A stretch of DNA of 64,000 nucleotides from Paguma larvata (GCA_030068075.1 CM057826.1:50002558-50066557); one strand, 5' to 3'. Counted from the stretch's first letter, positions 37,116 through 49,585 are shown. The notes: generated by a model not told the origin, from the letters alone. A program made the numbers and translations.

Positions 37116-38469
37116 GCAGTTTTGCATCAGAGTGTTTGTGGATGTGTTGGTCTCAGCCACTAGACTACCCCGGAGGGTGAAGAATCGAGTCTGATACTTC
37201 TCTGTGCCTGTCTCCTCCTTAATACAGGTCTTAATAAGGGAGGCAGTTACATAAGTTTGGCCGTACTGAACAGTCAACACACTAACCCTTTCACTGTGGC
37301 TCACCAGATCCCACTCCCGAGAGTGGAGTGATGAGCAGATGCTACTTGCTGAATTGCAAGGTGGTAGGACTACAAACCTGAGCATCATTAGTGACTTGGG
37401 CTGTGGAACTCCCATGCACTAGCCTTTGGGTCACTAAAAGAAAGGTGGTACCATTGTTACCAGTCCATAAAAGTTGAAGCAAAGGCCATCGTGTCTAAAG
37501 AAACTTCCTGGTGTTACTGACTTTTAATATATATTGTCATCTTAGGTGAACAACAGTGTTCTTGGAGTGGCCACATGGCCCTCTGGTAATGACTTTCTCT
37601 GGGCTGATAGATTTTGAAAGCCTAATTGCCACAATAGCTTCCAGAGGCAGCCAATATCTACAGTGCAAATGGAATAATGCTCCCTGGTGACAAGGGGATT
37701 TAGTCACATGGAAGAGTTTGTTAGCTCAAGAGTAATAATGGAAGATATTTAAATTAACAAGGCCAATTGAATGGCCAAGGAGATATGCATAGCTGTGCAA
37801 TAAAATGCCATCGAGTGTTACACCAACCCATCTGCTTTCTCATAAGGGGTGGCAGAGAAAGCAAAGACCTTGCTTACTGATGTTGGAAGTGGTTTGAGCC
37901 TCTCCATCTTAACCCATTCTTTCATACTTCACCGTAACAGAGGTCAGGTGAGGACTCACACATTTAAAGATATTAGGCAAGATGCTCTTGCACAGGAATT
38001 TTTAGTCTAATATCTGGCTGGCCTGTGAAATGGACTGTTAGCATGTGTCTTGACTGATAAGAAAATCTTAATACTGCCCTTAAACTCCAGATGTGACTGA
38101 CCCTTCTTCGTGCTTGCATAACATCCTGTGTTAATACTCAGTAAATTTCATTAAATCACCTGGTAAAGAATTCATATCCTATACTCAATTACAAACTCTC
38201 ATTTAAACAGTGAGCATACATTCTTCAAATGGTGTCCATGACTTGTAGTGGAAAGGTGGCAAATACCAGACATTTAGTACATTTACCAAGATGGACCCGA
38301 ATTGTGTTTGGTGAGGGACTTATGTGAATAGCAGGGTGCAGGCCTGGGGGCTGACAGCACGCTAACTGCTCATGCAAGTATATATGCATAGTTAAACAGG
38401 GCATTGCTATTTTTTGGGGGGAATCAGAAAGAATTTTTCAAGGTGATCTAACACAAGGTATTTTTAAAG

Positions 38470-38670
38470 TTGCCACTAGCTAACATTTTAAAATAATTTC
38501 CTGTGTGATGCCACATGCTTCACAAGCATTATCTCATTTAATCCTTTTGATGCAGAAATTATTATCCCCAGCTTACAGATGAAGGAACAATTTGAAGAGG
38601 GTAAATGACTTTCCCAAACGTCAGAAATGGGAATTGAACTAAATCCCCTTTAACACCAAGGTCCAATTCC
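38470..38670 (-). repeat. MIR SINE relic
   Basis: The plus strand reads AGCATTATCTCATTTAATCC, CCCCAGCTTACAGATGAAGG and GGGAATTGAACTAAATCCCC, the reverse complement of MIR. Confidence 0.8.
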
Positions 38671-38759
38671 CCAGTAACTCTATTTATTACTTCATACTAC
38701 TATTCAAAGCCATATTTTCAAATTATTCTGTAACAGTACAGAAATATTTCTGTAATCAT

Positions 38760-39175
38760 CCCTCTTACTGTATCAGTGCCTTTTGCAGTGTGACTTTGTA
38801 GCCCCTCCCAAGAGGAGGTACAATATTTCCCTACACCTTGACTCTGAGCTGCCCTTGATACTTGTTTTAATCAAAGAAGTAACACTGAGCCAAGTTGCGA
38901 GCTTAGGCTACTGAAGATTTGGTATTTCCCCCCTCCCCTTTCCTTTGGAATCTGGCTAGCTGCCACCCTGTGAAAGGCTCGGATAGCCTGTGGAGAAGCA
39001 GGGACATGTGTCCACTCACCCCATCACAGCAGTCAGCCGACCCTAAGCCTATCTGGGTGAGAACCATATGCGTGGTTCTGAGCCTCCCAGCTAACCTGTA
39101 GCTTCCTAAGCAATAATAAATGGTTTCTGTTTTAATCCACAGTTTGGGGATAGGTTGTTAATTAGTAAAAGCTAA
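38760..39175 (+). mobile_element. MaLR LTR (MLT1 type)
   Basis: This is a solo LTR of the ancient ERVL-MaLR class. It keeps GCAGTGTGACTTTGTAGCCC, GCCTGTGGAGAAGCAGGGAC, CAGCCGACCCTAAGCCTATC, AATAATAAATGGTTTCTGTT and, near the end, GATAGGTTGTTAATTAGTAA. No internal retroviral gene is present. Confidence 0.85.
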
Positions 39176-39344
39176 TGGCAAACACTAGGTTCTGTAGAAA
39201 ACAGAAAAACAAATATTTTTTTCTTCACAGAATGGTATCTATACCTTCATCTTCCATAAAATTCATGCTCACAGCTGTGCGTTGTTTCAGAGAATCTCCA
39301 ACTGGTTTTATAAATATTATGGGCTCAGCCATATGGCATAACCT

Positions 39345-39455
39345 AAATCAAGAGACCTACCTAGGTTCCTATCCCAGTGCTGCTATATACAAGCTGCAGA
39401 ATTTTGGAAAATCATATATTCTTTAGAACTCGGTTTATATACCTAAAAAAAAAGT
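39345..39455 (+). repeat. MIR SINE relic
   Basis: CTACCTAGGTTCCTATCCCA, GTGCTGCTATATACAAGCTG and AATTTTGGAAAATCATATA follow MIR head and core. Confidence 0.6.
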
Positions 39456-39467
39456 CATTCTAAAATA

Positions 39468-39990
39468 GCAATCCTCAAAATTTTGGTTTTAGAACTCCTT
39501 TATACTCAAAAAGTTATTAATAACTCCCAAAAGCTTTTGTTTATGTGGTTTATACCTATTGATACATACTATTTTAGAAACTAAAACAGATATTTAAAAT
39601 ATTTATTCATTAATTAATTTAAAATAATAATGATCCTATTTTCATTTTAATATAAATATCATTTTTATGAATAGTAGCTATATTTTACAAAATACAAAAA
39701 CTTATTGAGAAGACTGGCATAATTTGTATTTTTGTAAATTTCTTTATGGCTGGCTTAACAAGATAGCTGGAGTCTCAACATTCCTTCTGCATTCAGGGTT
39801 TGCAATTATTTGTTCCGTAGAGTCTTTGGAAAACATGACTCTACGTTTTGAAATAATGAAAGCAAAAAATGCGAATAAAGGTTTAGTTTTATTGTGAAGA
39901 GAGCTTTAGCCTTCAAGACACTCTGAAAGGGTCTCAGCAACCACCCAGTTGTCTTGTAGATCACACTTTGAGTCACTGTTTTAGACGATT
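39468..39990 (+). mobile_element. Ancient DNA transposon relic, ~520 bp
   Basis: The segment begins CTCAAAATTTTGGTTTTAGA and has AAGCTTTTGTTTATGTGGTT, TGGCTTAACAAGATAGCTGG, CTCTGAAAGGGTCTCAGCAA and the end CACACTTTGAGTCACTGTTT. This is a known mammalian non-autonomous DNA transposon, whose exact name I cannot give with certainty. Its terminal repeats are degraded. Confidence 0.65.
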
Positions 39991-40154
39991 TCTAATTTAA
40001 AATTTGGTTAAATTTAAGGAAAACTCCAAATAATTCATTTGAATTTAAATTATTAAAGACTACCAAAAACTAGCAATTTTGTTTACTGTATAGTAGAAAT
40101 AAAAACATGGGGACCTTGAAAGATCATTTCAAAAGATCATTTTTATTCCATAAA

Positions 40155-40193
40155 GTGTGTGGTGTGTGTGTGTGTGTGTGTCTATGTGTGTAT
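40155..40193. repeat. (GT)n microsatellite
   Basis: Interrupted GT run with about nine perfect units in the centre. Confidence 0.92.
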
Positions 40194-40814
40194 GAAATTC
40201 TTAAAATTAAATGTAAATCATTTGGTTCTTTGGTGCAGTGAAATACCTGAGTATTTTTTAAGAAAGAAAGTTAATGCATTTGCATACAATTGAAGCTTTT
40301 GTCCATCCATATCAGACTATCAGTTTGATAGAAGTTGGACATATGTGGATGAAGTGAATGGCCCATTCTCTTTGTTTGGCCTCTAAATAACAATGCAAAT
40401 TAATTCATACACAAGACCTTGAAAGTGACCTCATTGGTACAAGCCAAGCATTTAATATTTGGAGCTTCTAACATGGAATAAAACATTTCCCAGCTTAAAA
40501 AATAGTATGTAGAAGACAGCTAATGTAATGCCTAAAGCGTTGACTAAATTGATGCAAATCTGCTCTTTTCTAAACTATTGATTATATTTCCAACTTGAGA
40601 AAAAATTATTCCTTAAATTAAATATTTTAAATGTTGACACCAAAGATGAAATATAGAACATGTGAAACATACTTAAAACTAAATAATTATCAAGATATGA
40701 ACCAAATTCAACCAAGCTAAGGGCAGCATTCTTATGTCTATAATTTTTTTTATTATTATTATTCATTTGCTTTTGTCTTTTTCCAAGCTGAATAGAGAAT
40801 TAGCTTGCATTGGT

Positions 40815-41395
40815 GATTTTAATGAAATGTCCACAAGTTCTTTGACATTGCTACCCACAAATGATGAAGCTTAATTTCTGTCTCCTGGAGTGTGGGCACT
40901 TAGTGATGCACTTATAGGATATAGAATACAGAAGAAATTGTAAGATGTCACTTCTGAGATTAGGTTATAAAAAGACTGAGGCTTCTGTCTTGAATGTACT
41001 CTCTCTTTCTCTTTCTCTTTCACTTCTTCAGGTTCCAATATATTGTAAGCTGCTCTGTGGCGAGATCAGCATGGTGAGAAACAGAGGGAGGACTCCAGCT
41101 GACCGAGAAACTGAGGCCTTCAGTCAAATAGGAACACTGTGAGGGACTGAGACCTGACACAACTCTGTGAGTGATCTTAAAAAATGGATCCTTACCCAGC
41201 TGAGCCTTCAGATGAGACCACAGCCCTGATCAATAGCCTGACTATACCTCATGAGAAACTCTGAGCCAGAATCACCCATATAACTGACTTGTGATTTCTG
41301 ACCTTCAGAAACTATGAGACAATAAATGTTTGGTCTTTCAAGCTGTTAAGATTTAGGGTAATTTGTTACCCAGCAATAAATAATATAAAACTGTT
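40815..41395 (+). mobile_element. MaLR LTR (MLT1 type)
   Basis: It is a long MLT1-like solo LTR. It contains AAGTTCTTTGACATTGCTAC, GATTAGGTTATAAAAAGACT, CTGCTCTGTGGCGAGATCAG, ACCCAGCTGAGCCTTCAGAT, CTATGAGACAATAAATG and TTTGTTACCCAGCAATAAAT near its end. The AATAAA is the former LTR polyadenylation signal. No coding remains were seen next to it. Confidence 0.88.
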
Positions 41396-42907
41396 GCCTT
41401 GCACTTGAACATGCTCTAGTAAAACAAACACAGATGGGTTTTTATTCAAATATTGCATACTTCCTACTCTGTCTCCAGAGCCTAACTCCTCTAAAAAAGT
41501 AAATAATGCCAACACTCCATGTTGTTCTAAGAACTAGAAAAAAAATTTTTTTTAAATTAGCACACTAGCTTAATGATGTCTGGCCATTATTATTCTGATT
41601 ACTGATACCTGTAGTTAAAGCAAAATTTTTATTTTTATTTTTAAATTATCTACAGTTTAAAAATTAGGCTTCCAAATGCAACTTTTAGGTTCAAGTCGAG
41701 TTAGAAACAGTTGTTCATTTATATGCAAAAGCTACTAAGTTCTCTGTGGGATGCAGAATTGGGCAAATCATTTCATGTCCATCTTTAGTATATAATGGGA
41801 ACAACCTTTAATATGTGATAGAGTAGTATTCCTTCTCTGAGAGGGTCTGAACAGAGTAGAAAAGGAAGGAAGCTGATTTAATGGCTGTCTCATACTACCA
41901 GCACCTGAGTTAAAACATTTGGCAGTTAAATAAGGACTAAGATTCTCAAATGCTTCAGAGGCCAAACAAAATAGGTAATGTATAACTCTTGAGGAATGTA
42001 CTGAACTGGGGAGTGTGCTCCTATACCTATATAGCAGGTACTACTGCCACAAACAATGGCACTGTGCTAGAAAAAAAAAAAAGTATATTCTGAATAAATC
42101 TGTCTGTCACCTGAATCTATGCATTTCAATCCTAAATGGTCACCTCTGTTACTAGTTTGCTTTCTAAATTAGGTAAAAACAATTTGTTTGAAATAGTGGA
42201 AGCCCCTTTCTTCCACAATTGGTTATTAACAGACACAAGAGCCGTGTACTTCTCCTAACATAATGGTAATTAGGTCATTGATATCAAACCAATGAATGCC
42301 AAAAGGAAACAATTTTCAAGATGGTGGAGTGTTTAGGTGATTTGTGCAAGCTGTTCCCAGACTCCGGAATTGCAACTGTAGCATTTGCACTTTAAATATT
42401 TACAACCCAGCTTGTTTGAGACAAACTTTCTGAATGTCTAAACATAACTAAGGTAATACTTTTGATTTGGCAGCAGGTAAGTCCAGTGTACATGATACCT
42501 TGTACTGATCCTTCCAATCCAAATCAACTTTTTTATTAAAACATTTTCTATCTAGAACTTGGATATTTTTTAGTATGTGACATTAAAGCAAACTATCCAC
42601 AAAGATTTCATAAAGTAAAACAAAAAGACACCAAACTACTAAAATTTATTTCCTTAGTTCCTAAGGATTGTGCAATTATAGATAATAGGGCAATTTTCTG
42701 ACTGGAGAAAAACTCAATTGATTTTCAAATTCAAGGGCAGTTTTTTTCCAAACTACATTATCTTTTAGAACTATGATTTTACAGTACAAATGGTTTCTAA
42801 GATGAGGGGGGAAATAAAGGACTAATATTACCAACATAGCGAATTGGCATTTAATATAACAACCCTAGGACTTAAAGAGTGATTCACCTCGGCAGTATCC
42901 TCAATTT

Positions 42908-43115
42908 TTTTTTAATGTTTTTTTTTTATCTTTGAGAGACAAAGAGACAGAGCATGAGCAGGGGAAAGGCAGAGAGAGAGGGAGACACAGAATCCAAAGC
43001 AGACTCCAGGCTCTGAGCCATCAGCACAGAGCCCAACACGGCTCGAACTCACAGACCGTGAGATCACGAGCTGGGGTGAAGTTGGCTACTCAACCGACTG
43101 AGCCACCGGCGCCCT
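42908..43115 (-). mobile_element. Feline CanSINE
   Basis: A reverse copy ending GAGCCACCGGCGCCCT. The duplication CAGTATCCTCAA is at 42893-42904 and 43116-43127. Confidence 0.95.
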
Positions 43116-43137
43116 CAGTATCCTCAAATTTTAGTGA

Positions 43138-43290
43138 CCAACAAATCACCTCCAGGCTCTGTTAAACATGCCTATTCCTGGGCCATACCTACAGAGTTTA
43201 ATTGTGTAGGCTAACCATGTAGGTACATGTACCAGCATATTCTGATGCATGGACCACATGCCCATGCTTCAAGAAACTCTGCTCTACAGA
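43138..43290 (+). mobile_element. hAT-type DNA element (MER5-like)
   Basis: TCTGTTAAACATGCCTATTC, TGGGCCATACCTACAGAGTT and ATATTCTGATGCATGGACCA recall this group; the ends are degraded. Confidence 0.5.
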
Positions 43291-43499
43291 GTTTGAAAAA
43301 TTCCTTTAAAAATTCATGAATGTCCTAAGACATACACATGTCTTCTTAGGTGTAGGTTTCCTGAAGATTATGGGAATCTATAATCTTGGAGCCTATATGA
43401 GATAATGAACCTCTCCTCTGGCTCATGGCATATATTTGTCATTTCTATATGTCCAAAATAAAACTCTAACTATGGGCTCTACCTTCAAAATATATTCAC

Positions 43500-43823
43500 C
43501 AAATTCTCTCCCTCTCCCAGAAGTAGTGTCATAGACCAACACTACATCATCTCATCCCTGTCAAACTGCTATAGCCGCCTAACTGGTTTACCAGCTTCCA
43601 CTTGTCTTCCTCTATATGTAGTAGGCAGTGAGCCTTAAAAGAATACCCTGAGATGTCACTCTGCTCAAAAGCTTCTAGTGGCTTTTCATTTTGCCTTATA
43701 CATAAATAAAACAAACAAGCCACCTTACATGATCTGACACTGGTCTTGTCTACCTCTTTGAAGTCACTTCTACTAATTTTGCCTTACTCTTCTAGCCAAA
43801 CTATACTGGCCTGTGCTGCTCTT
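43500..43823 (+). mobile_element. L2 LINE fragment, left part (split by SINE)
   Basis: It has GAGATGTCACTCTGCTCAAA, GGCTTTTCATTTTGCCTTAT and CATGATCTGACACTGGTCTT, the L2 ORF2 C-terminal region. It continues at 44038 after a SINE insertion. Confidence 0.88.
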
Positions 43824-44037
43824 TTTTTTTTTTTTTAATGTTTATTTATTTTGAAAGAGAAAGAGAGAGAGAGAGAAAGCATGAGCTGGGGAAGGGCAGA
43901 GAGAGACAGAATCCGAAGCAGGCTCCAGGTTCTGAGCTGCCAGCACAGAGCCCAGTGCGGGGCTCGGACTCAAGAACTGTGAGATCATGACCTGAGCCAA
44001 AGTCAGATGTTCAACTGACTAAGTCACCCAGCTGCCC
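43824..44037 (-). mobile_element. Feline CanSINE nested in L2
   Basis: A reverse copy with a 16-base T run at its left and AAGTCACCCAGCTGCCCC at its right. The L2 text on both sides is continuous (TGCTGCTCTTT / CTGCTCTTTA flank duplication). Confidence 0.94.
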
Positions 44038-44440
44038 CCTGCTCTGCTCTTTAAACACAAGAAGCTCATTCCCTGTCTTGAAGTCTTAGCAGTTGCCTTG
44101 CACTCCCTTCATGTAGATCTTCGCATGGATGACTCATTTGCTCATTCAAGTTCAGCTTCATTGACCTCCAAATGAAGCTTGACCTTTCTATCTTATTTTG
44201 AGCTGTCACCTAGATTCCCCAGAGAAGTTGTTCTCTATATTTTTACTTTGTCTAATTTTGTTTATACTTGATCATTCAGGAATAGCTTCTCTATGTATTC
44301 CATTGTCTGGCTCTCTGTACAATGATGTACATTCCCACAGGGCAAGAATGTGTCTATTCTGTTCACTGTGGTATATAAAACATCTAGGATCTTGCTTAGT
44401 ACATTGTAGGCACTAAATAAATGTTTTTGAATGAATAAGT
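44038..44440 (+). mobile_element. L2 LINE fragment, right part with 3' end
   Basis: It resumes L2 with AGCAGTTGCCTTGCACTCCC and ends GGCACTAAATAAATGTTTTT then GAATGAATAAG, the L2 3' terminus. Confidence 0.88.
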
Positions 44441-45724
44441 AAAACCTGTTGAATAACATATATATAACAGATAACACTGATCTCATCATTGCATATATTA
44501 AAAACAAATAAAAACATCTTTAGTTGGTATATAGTTTAAAATTTAACAGATTAACAGCTGACTTTTAAAAAGAAGTATTAGATGCAAATCACATTAAATA
44601 TATTAATAGACACATAGGAAGACATTCTATTTACATGGAAGCTTTGCCATTTTTTAATATGTACACGTGTTTGATACCTCATTTAAAATCCATACTACAA
44701 AGGAATATGTCCTCTTGGTTCATGCCTTATGAAATGATGATACTTTTATAAAGTGCCTTTTTGGTATCACAAAAATGTGTTATTCAAAAATAGACTTCTG
44801 CCATTAATTTGTTGACATGCCACTAAGCTCCTATTCCTTACTCTGTTGTCATCTCAGGTTTGTCCAAAATACAAGGCATACTGGTGGATATATGGCTTTA
44901 ACAAATATAAGGGGAAAAATGAATTAAGTGGAATTTAAAACCAGAGTTTAGAATGAAACACATACAAACAAATAGGATAAGGTAAAGGCAAAGGAAGACT
45001 AATGTTTTGCTACACTTTTTCAAATATGCAAACCTACCTAAATTTAAGCAAAGAGATGGTTGAATAGACTAACTGGACATCATATTTTTTAAGATTTGTT
45101 GTAATAAAAAAAGCCAGAAAATTTTATGACTTTTTATTGTTGTAATGTGGTCTAGGAGACCTTATATAATCTGAATCTGGATCCTATCTATCTTCACAGC
45201 TTATGCTAGAGACATGGCTTATTAAACAGAATAACTCTAGTAGGTAAGTTAAGGGTTCTATACCCACCAAAAGCCAATATCAGTTGAAACTGCTCCTCTC
45301 CATAGCTCCTGTTGAATCTGAACTATACCCCCATTCCAGCCATGGCTGGCTATACATGATCAGATGTCTACATTAGGCTGAATTAAGCATATTCCTTTGG
45401 CAAGAATATGGAATCCAAATATTGAGAGACTGAGTCAGTATATTTACCAATGTGATATGAAAAGGTAATTATTTAGAGAGGAGGAGAGAAGAGAAACAAA
45501 GAAACCATAACTATAAGAAAGTAGAGGAAGTCGATATGCAGAGAAAGAACAATGAAGCATGGATATCATAGGAAAAGATATATGGCACCTGAGAAAATCA
45601 GGGAGCGGCAGAGAGACAGACATGGGCAGAGAGGTAGTCTAGTTCCAAAGCCTTAAGGATATCCTTGGAATCCTAGATATTTCCAAATAGTCTTGAACAT
45701 CATTTTCTGAGATGTTTCTGAGGT

Positions 45725-47650
45725 TGCTTGTCATTTTCTTATTGAATACATATTTATTGAATGCCTACTATGTGCAAGTATGGTTCTCAGCATTTATGGC
45801 ACATTGATAGAAAAAAAGAGGTAAAAAAAAAACCCAGCTGCCCTAACTGAGAATGCATTCTAGCAGGGGGAGACAGAAAATAGATAGTAGGCATAACAAA
45901 CAGGCAAATTATATAGTGTTTTATAAAGTAATAAAATATATATTGGCTATGGACAAATAAAAAAGTAGAGCAAAGTGAGCAGGATGTAGAATCTTGGGAG
46001 GGCACTTAGGCTGCATTTTAAATAGGATGGTCAGTACAGGCCTCATCAGAAACCTGACAAAAAAGCAAAGCCTGATGAAGGACTTGGACATAAGCCTACT
46101 GGTTGAAGAGCATTTCAGGTAGAGGAAACAGATAGTGCAAAGGCCCAAAGCTGGTATGATACATGGTGTACTGGAAAGACAGTAAGAAATCCAGTGTAGC
46201 TGGAACATAATGAGCAAAGTGAATGAACAGGAGGTGAGGTCAGAGAGGCACTGGGAAATGGGGTCTTATAATATGGAATCATGTAGACTATTATTTGGAA
46301 TTTGGTTTCAAACTCTGAGCGAGGGCTTTGAACAAAGACATGACAAGATGTGGCATGTGTATTAAGATGATTATTCTAGCTTCTATGTAGAGAATGACCA
46401 ATATTGAGGTAAAGTTTGAAGAAGGGAAACCAATCAGAAGACTCTTATAGTAATCCAAGTAACAGATAATGGTACCTTACAGCATGGTGGAAGCAAAAGA
46501 GGTGGTGAGAGGTGGTGGAAATTTAGAAATATTTTGTTGTCCCAGCTAATAGGATTTTATGTAAGATGTGAAAAGAAAAAAAAGAGAGTGGCCAATTATA
46601 TCCCAACATTTCTGCCTTGAGTAAATGGAAAGATGGAACTGACATTAAATGCGATAGGAATGGCTGCCCACATTAAAGATTTTGAAGAGAAGATAAGGAG
46701 TTCCATTTGAGACATATAGTTGGATATATAAAGTCTGGTAGAGGAGTTTGTTTGGGAGAGAAGTCTGAATTAGAGATAAATATTTGGGTTCAATTAGCAT
46801 ATTGATGATAGGTAATGCTATGCAACCTTATGAGGTAACCTAAATAAGTGAACATAGATTAGGAAGAAATCCAAGAACTGAGTCTTGGTGTGCTCTTGTA
46901 TTAAGAATTCAGGATGAAGAGAAACAAATCACAAAGGAGAATGAGAAAAAAAAATCAGAAGAAGGAAACCTAGAGAAAATGCAGTCAATGATGTCAATGG
47001 AGGGAAATGTATTAAGGAGCAGAGAGTAGCCAAATGATCCTGATGTTATGGGTTGTGGAACCTGTACGAGATGACAGCTGAAGAACGCCTATTTGAGTTA
47101 GCAATGTGAAGACCATGGTCAACCCTGACAAATGCAGCTTTGGTGGTATGGTGGAATAGAAAGGCATCCTGGTATGATTTTATGATCACATGAGAATATA
47201 TGCAACTAAAGGCATTTTGCTACAAAAGGGAAAAAAAGTGGCGTGGTAGCTAGCAGGATTTGTTGGGTGGAAGAAAGATTAGTTTTTTAAAGTTGGAAGA
47301 AATAACAACAGCATTGCTTATATTATTGAATGGAGTGATCAGTAGAGAACTTAAAATTGATGATATAGGAAAGAAAAAGTAGATTGCTAGAGTCGTCTCC
47401 TTCAGGGGGCAAGATGAAGGAAGTGTATTTCAATGGAAGCATGGTAACTACAGGGGTAAGGCAGATGTGTGAGCGTGGATTTTGTAGGTGGTTAGGTGTA
47501 GTGGGGGGAATATTCTAAGTTCTTTTTATAATGATTCAGTTTTCTTAGTGAGGTAGCAAGCAAAGTCATTAGCTGAGCATGAGAATGTAGAAGGAGATAT
47601 TGACAAAGTAAGAAGAGAGAGAAGACACAAAGTACTCATGTAGGACAGAG
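45725..47650 (-). mobile_element. Large L2 LINE fragment, ~1.9 kb
   Basis: The plus strand shows the reverse complement of L2 from its 3' end (TATTTATTGAATGCCTACTA, TGTGCAAGTATGGTTCTCAG) through AGTGCAAAGGCCCAAAGCTG, CAAAGACATGACAAGATGTG, ATAGTAATCCAAGTAACAGA and AACTGAGTCTTGGTGTGCTC. It is one of the longest collinear L2 pieces I can see here. Frames are broken throughout. Confidence 0.85.
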
Positions 47651-48194
47651 GGAAAAGAAATGGGCCAGACAGGTATATTCTTATTCAGCAGCATTAAGGT
47701 TTGATGTCTGTGGTCATGGATTTAAAGTTCCTTTACTTGAGCTAATTTTAGTGGACTCTTCCTTTGTATCCAGAAAACTTTGACTAGATATAGAATTACA
47801 TGGAAACAATTTTGCCTCCTGGGAAATCTGTGGGTGTCAATTTTTTATTTTGATGTTTTAGTAACGAAAATCTAGGGCACTCTTATATGTTACTTTTTTT
47901 TTTACATTGAAAAGGGAAAAAAAATCTAACTCATTTTAGTGCATCTAAGTATACTTAGTCCAAACTATTAAGGACTCACAAGTTAGATGTACTAGAAAAA
48001 AAATACATGTATTCAAGATTCAAAAATACATTTTTTGAAATATTTGCTACTTTGTCTCACCAATGCAATTTTCCAGTTTTTTACTATTATGCAGTGCTGA
48101 CAATATAGTGCATAGTTTTAGGATCTCTGCATAACAACACTGATAAACTTATATAAACATTAAATTTGTTTCGTTGTTTTCAATAACGCTGTAG

Positions 48195-48556
48195 TTAAGT
48201 TTGAAATGCAATATTCTTTTAGAGCACATATGTTGAAACCTAATCCCTAATGTAATTGATGGTATTTGGAGGTGGGGCCTTTGGGAGGTGATTAGATCAT
48301 AGAGGTAGAGCACTCATGAAAGAGATTACTGCCCCCCCTAAGAGACTAGAGAGCTCCCTTGGCTCTTTCTACCATGTGAGGACACAGCAAGACAACTATA
48401 AATGAACCAGAAAGTAGGCTCTCAGCAGACATTAAATCTGCTGGTGCTTCTAACTTGGACTTCTAGCCTTTAGAACCATGAGATATAGAAGTCTCTTGTT
48501 TATAAGCCACATAGTCTATAATATTCTGTTATAGCAGCCTGAAGGGACTAAGACAC
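48195..48556 (+). mobile_element. MaLR LTR (MST/MLT1 type)
   Basis: It contains CATATGTTGAAACCTAATCC, GGAGGTGGGGCCTTTGGGAG, CTACCATGTGAGGACACAGC, TTATAAGCCACATAGTCTAT and TGTTATAGCAGCCTGAAGGG, ending at CTAAGACA. This order is diagnostic for MST-like MaLR LTRs. It is solo and non-coding. Confidence 0.92.
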
Positions 48557-48559
48557 ATC

Positions 48560-48561
<2 letters not shown>

Positions 48562-48619
<58 letters not shown>
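48562..48619. repeat. (AC)29 microsatellite
   Basis: Twenty-nine uninterrupted AC units between the MaLR LTR and an L1 3' end, so probably length-polymorphic. Confidence 0.97.
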
Positions 48620-48621
<2 letters not shown>

Positions 48622-48987
48622 GAATATTACTTGGCAATCAAAAAGAATGAAATCTTGCCATTTACAACTATGTGGACGGAACTAGAGGGTATCATGCTAA
48701 GCAAAATTAGAGAAAGACAAATATCATAATACTTCATGTGAGAACTTTAAGATACAAAGCAGATGAACAGAAGGGAAGGGGAGCAAAAATAATATAAAAA
48801 CGAGGGGGACAAAAACCGTAAGAAAATCTTAAATATGGAGAACAAACAGAGATTTAGGGGAGGGATTGTAGGAGGGGGGATGAGCTAAATGGGTAAGGTG
48901 CATTAAGGAATCTACTCCTGAAATCATTATTGCACTAGATGCTAACCAACTTGGATGTAAATTAAAAAAAATAAATTAAAAAAAAAA
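48620..48987 (+). mobile_element. L1 3' end
   Basis: It begins directly after the CA run with TGGAATATTACTTGGCAATC and continues through GGACGGAACTAGAGGGTATC and TGAGCTAAATGGGTAAGGTG to an A-rich tail. ORF2 is degraded. Confidence 0.9.
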
Positions 48988-49075
48988 GATTCTCTCTCTC
49001 CCTCTGCCCTGCCCCTGCTCACTTGTACATACGCATGCTCCCCTATCTCTCTCTCTCATTCTCAAAAAAAAAAGG
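48988..49075 (+). mobile_element. 5'-truncated feline CanSINE
   Basis: Only the CT-rich 3' part is present (GATTCTCTCTCTCCCTCTGC to CATTCTCAAAAAAAAAA). It sits in the A-rich tail of the L1. Confidence 0.85.
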
Positions 49076-49458
49076 AAAGAAAATTTACAAAAAGAATGTG
49101 TATTTCTTAGATTTGTTCACAGTAAAGGCATGAGAGATGACCCACCCTGTAGCAATGAGCCCCTCTGTTACCCAAATTGTAGTCTCTAACTAACATTTCT
49201 CATGAAAAAGAACCACAGCTATTCAGGAAAATCGCTGATTCCCAGTGGCAGGAAATGTACAAGATGAGACTAGAATATCTTGTCATTTTACAAAGCAAGG
49301 AAGGAACCAATGAAAGAACCAATACCAAACTAGGGTATATCAGAAAGGTGTCAATTTAAAGATGCTCCCACTGGCAAAATGGAAGAGTGGACTTCAACAT
49401 CAACAAAGATGGCATCTGCAATGGATCAAAACTTGTAATATGTTTAAATCCCTGAGTT

Positions 49459-49461
<3 letters not shown>

Positions 49462-49500
<39 letters not shown>

Positions 49501-49511
49501 GCGCGCGCACC
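49462..49511. repeat. (CA)n(CG)n alternating tract
   Basis: About 19 CA units run without a break into CGCGCGCGCGC, giving about 48 bp of strictly alternating pyrimidine-purine sequence. Confidence 0.95.
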
Positions 49512-49585
49512 CGTGCACTCCCTTCAATGATCAACGTTGGAGCTTATTGGGGAGTCAAGTCATCATTTTAAAAACTGGTAAATAG

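Noticed and set aside
38760..41395. Possible endogenous retrovirus provirus between the two MaLR LTRs
   Set aside because: The LTRs differ clearly from each other, the sequence between them holds MIR and a DNA transposon, and no gag or pol remains are visible, so they are two solo LTRs.
48562..48619. Regular repeats as a possible CRISPR-like or satellite array
   Set aside because: It is a simple dinucleotide microsatellite in a mammalian intron, with no spacers.
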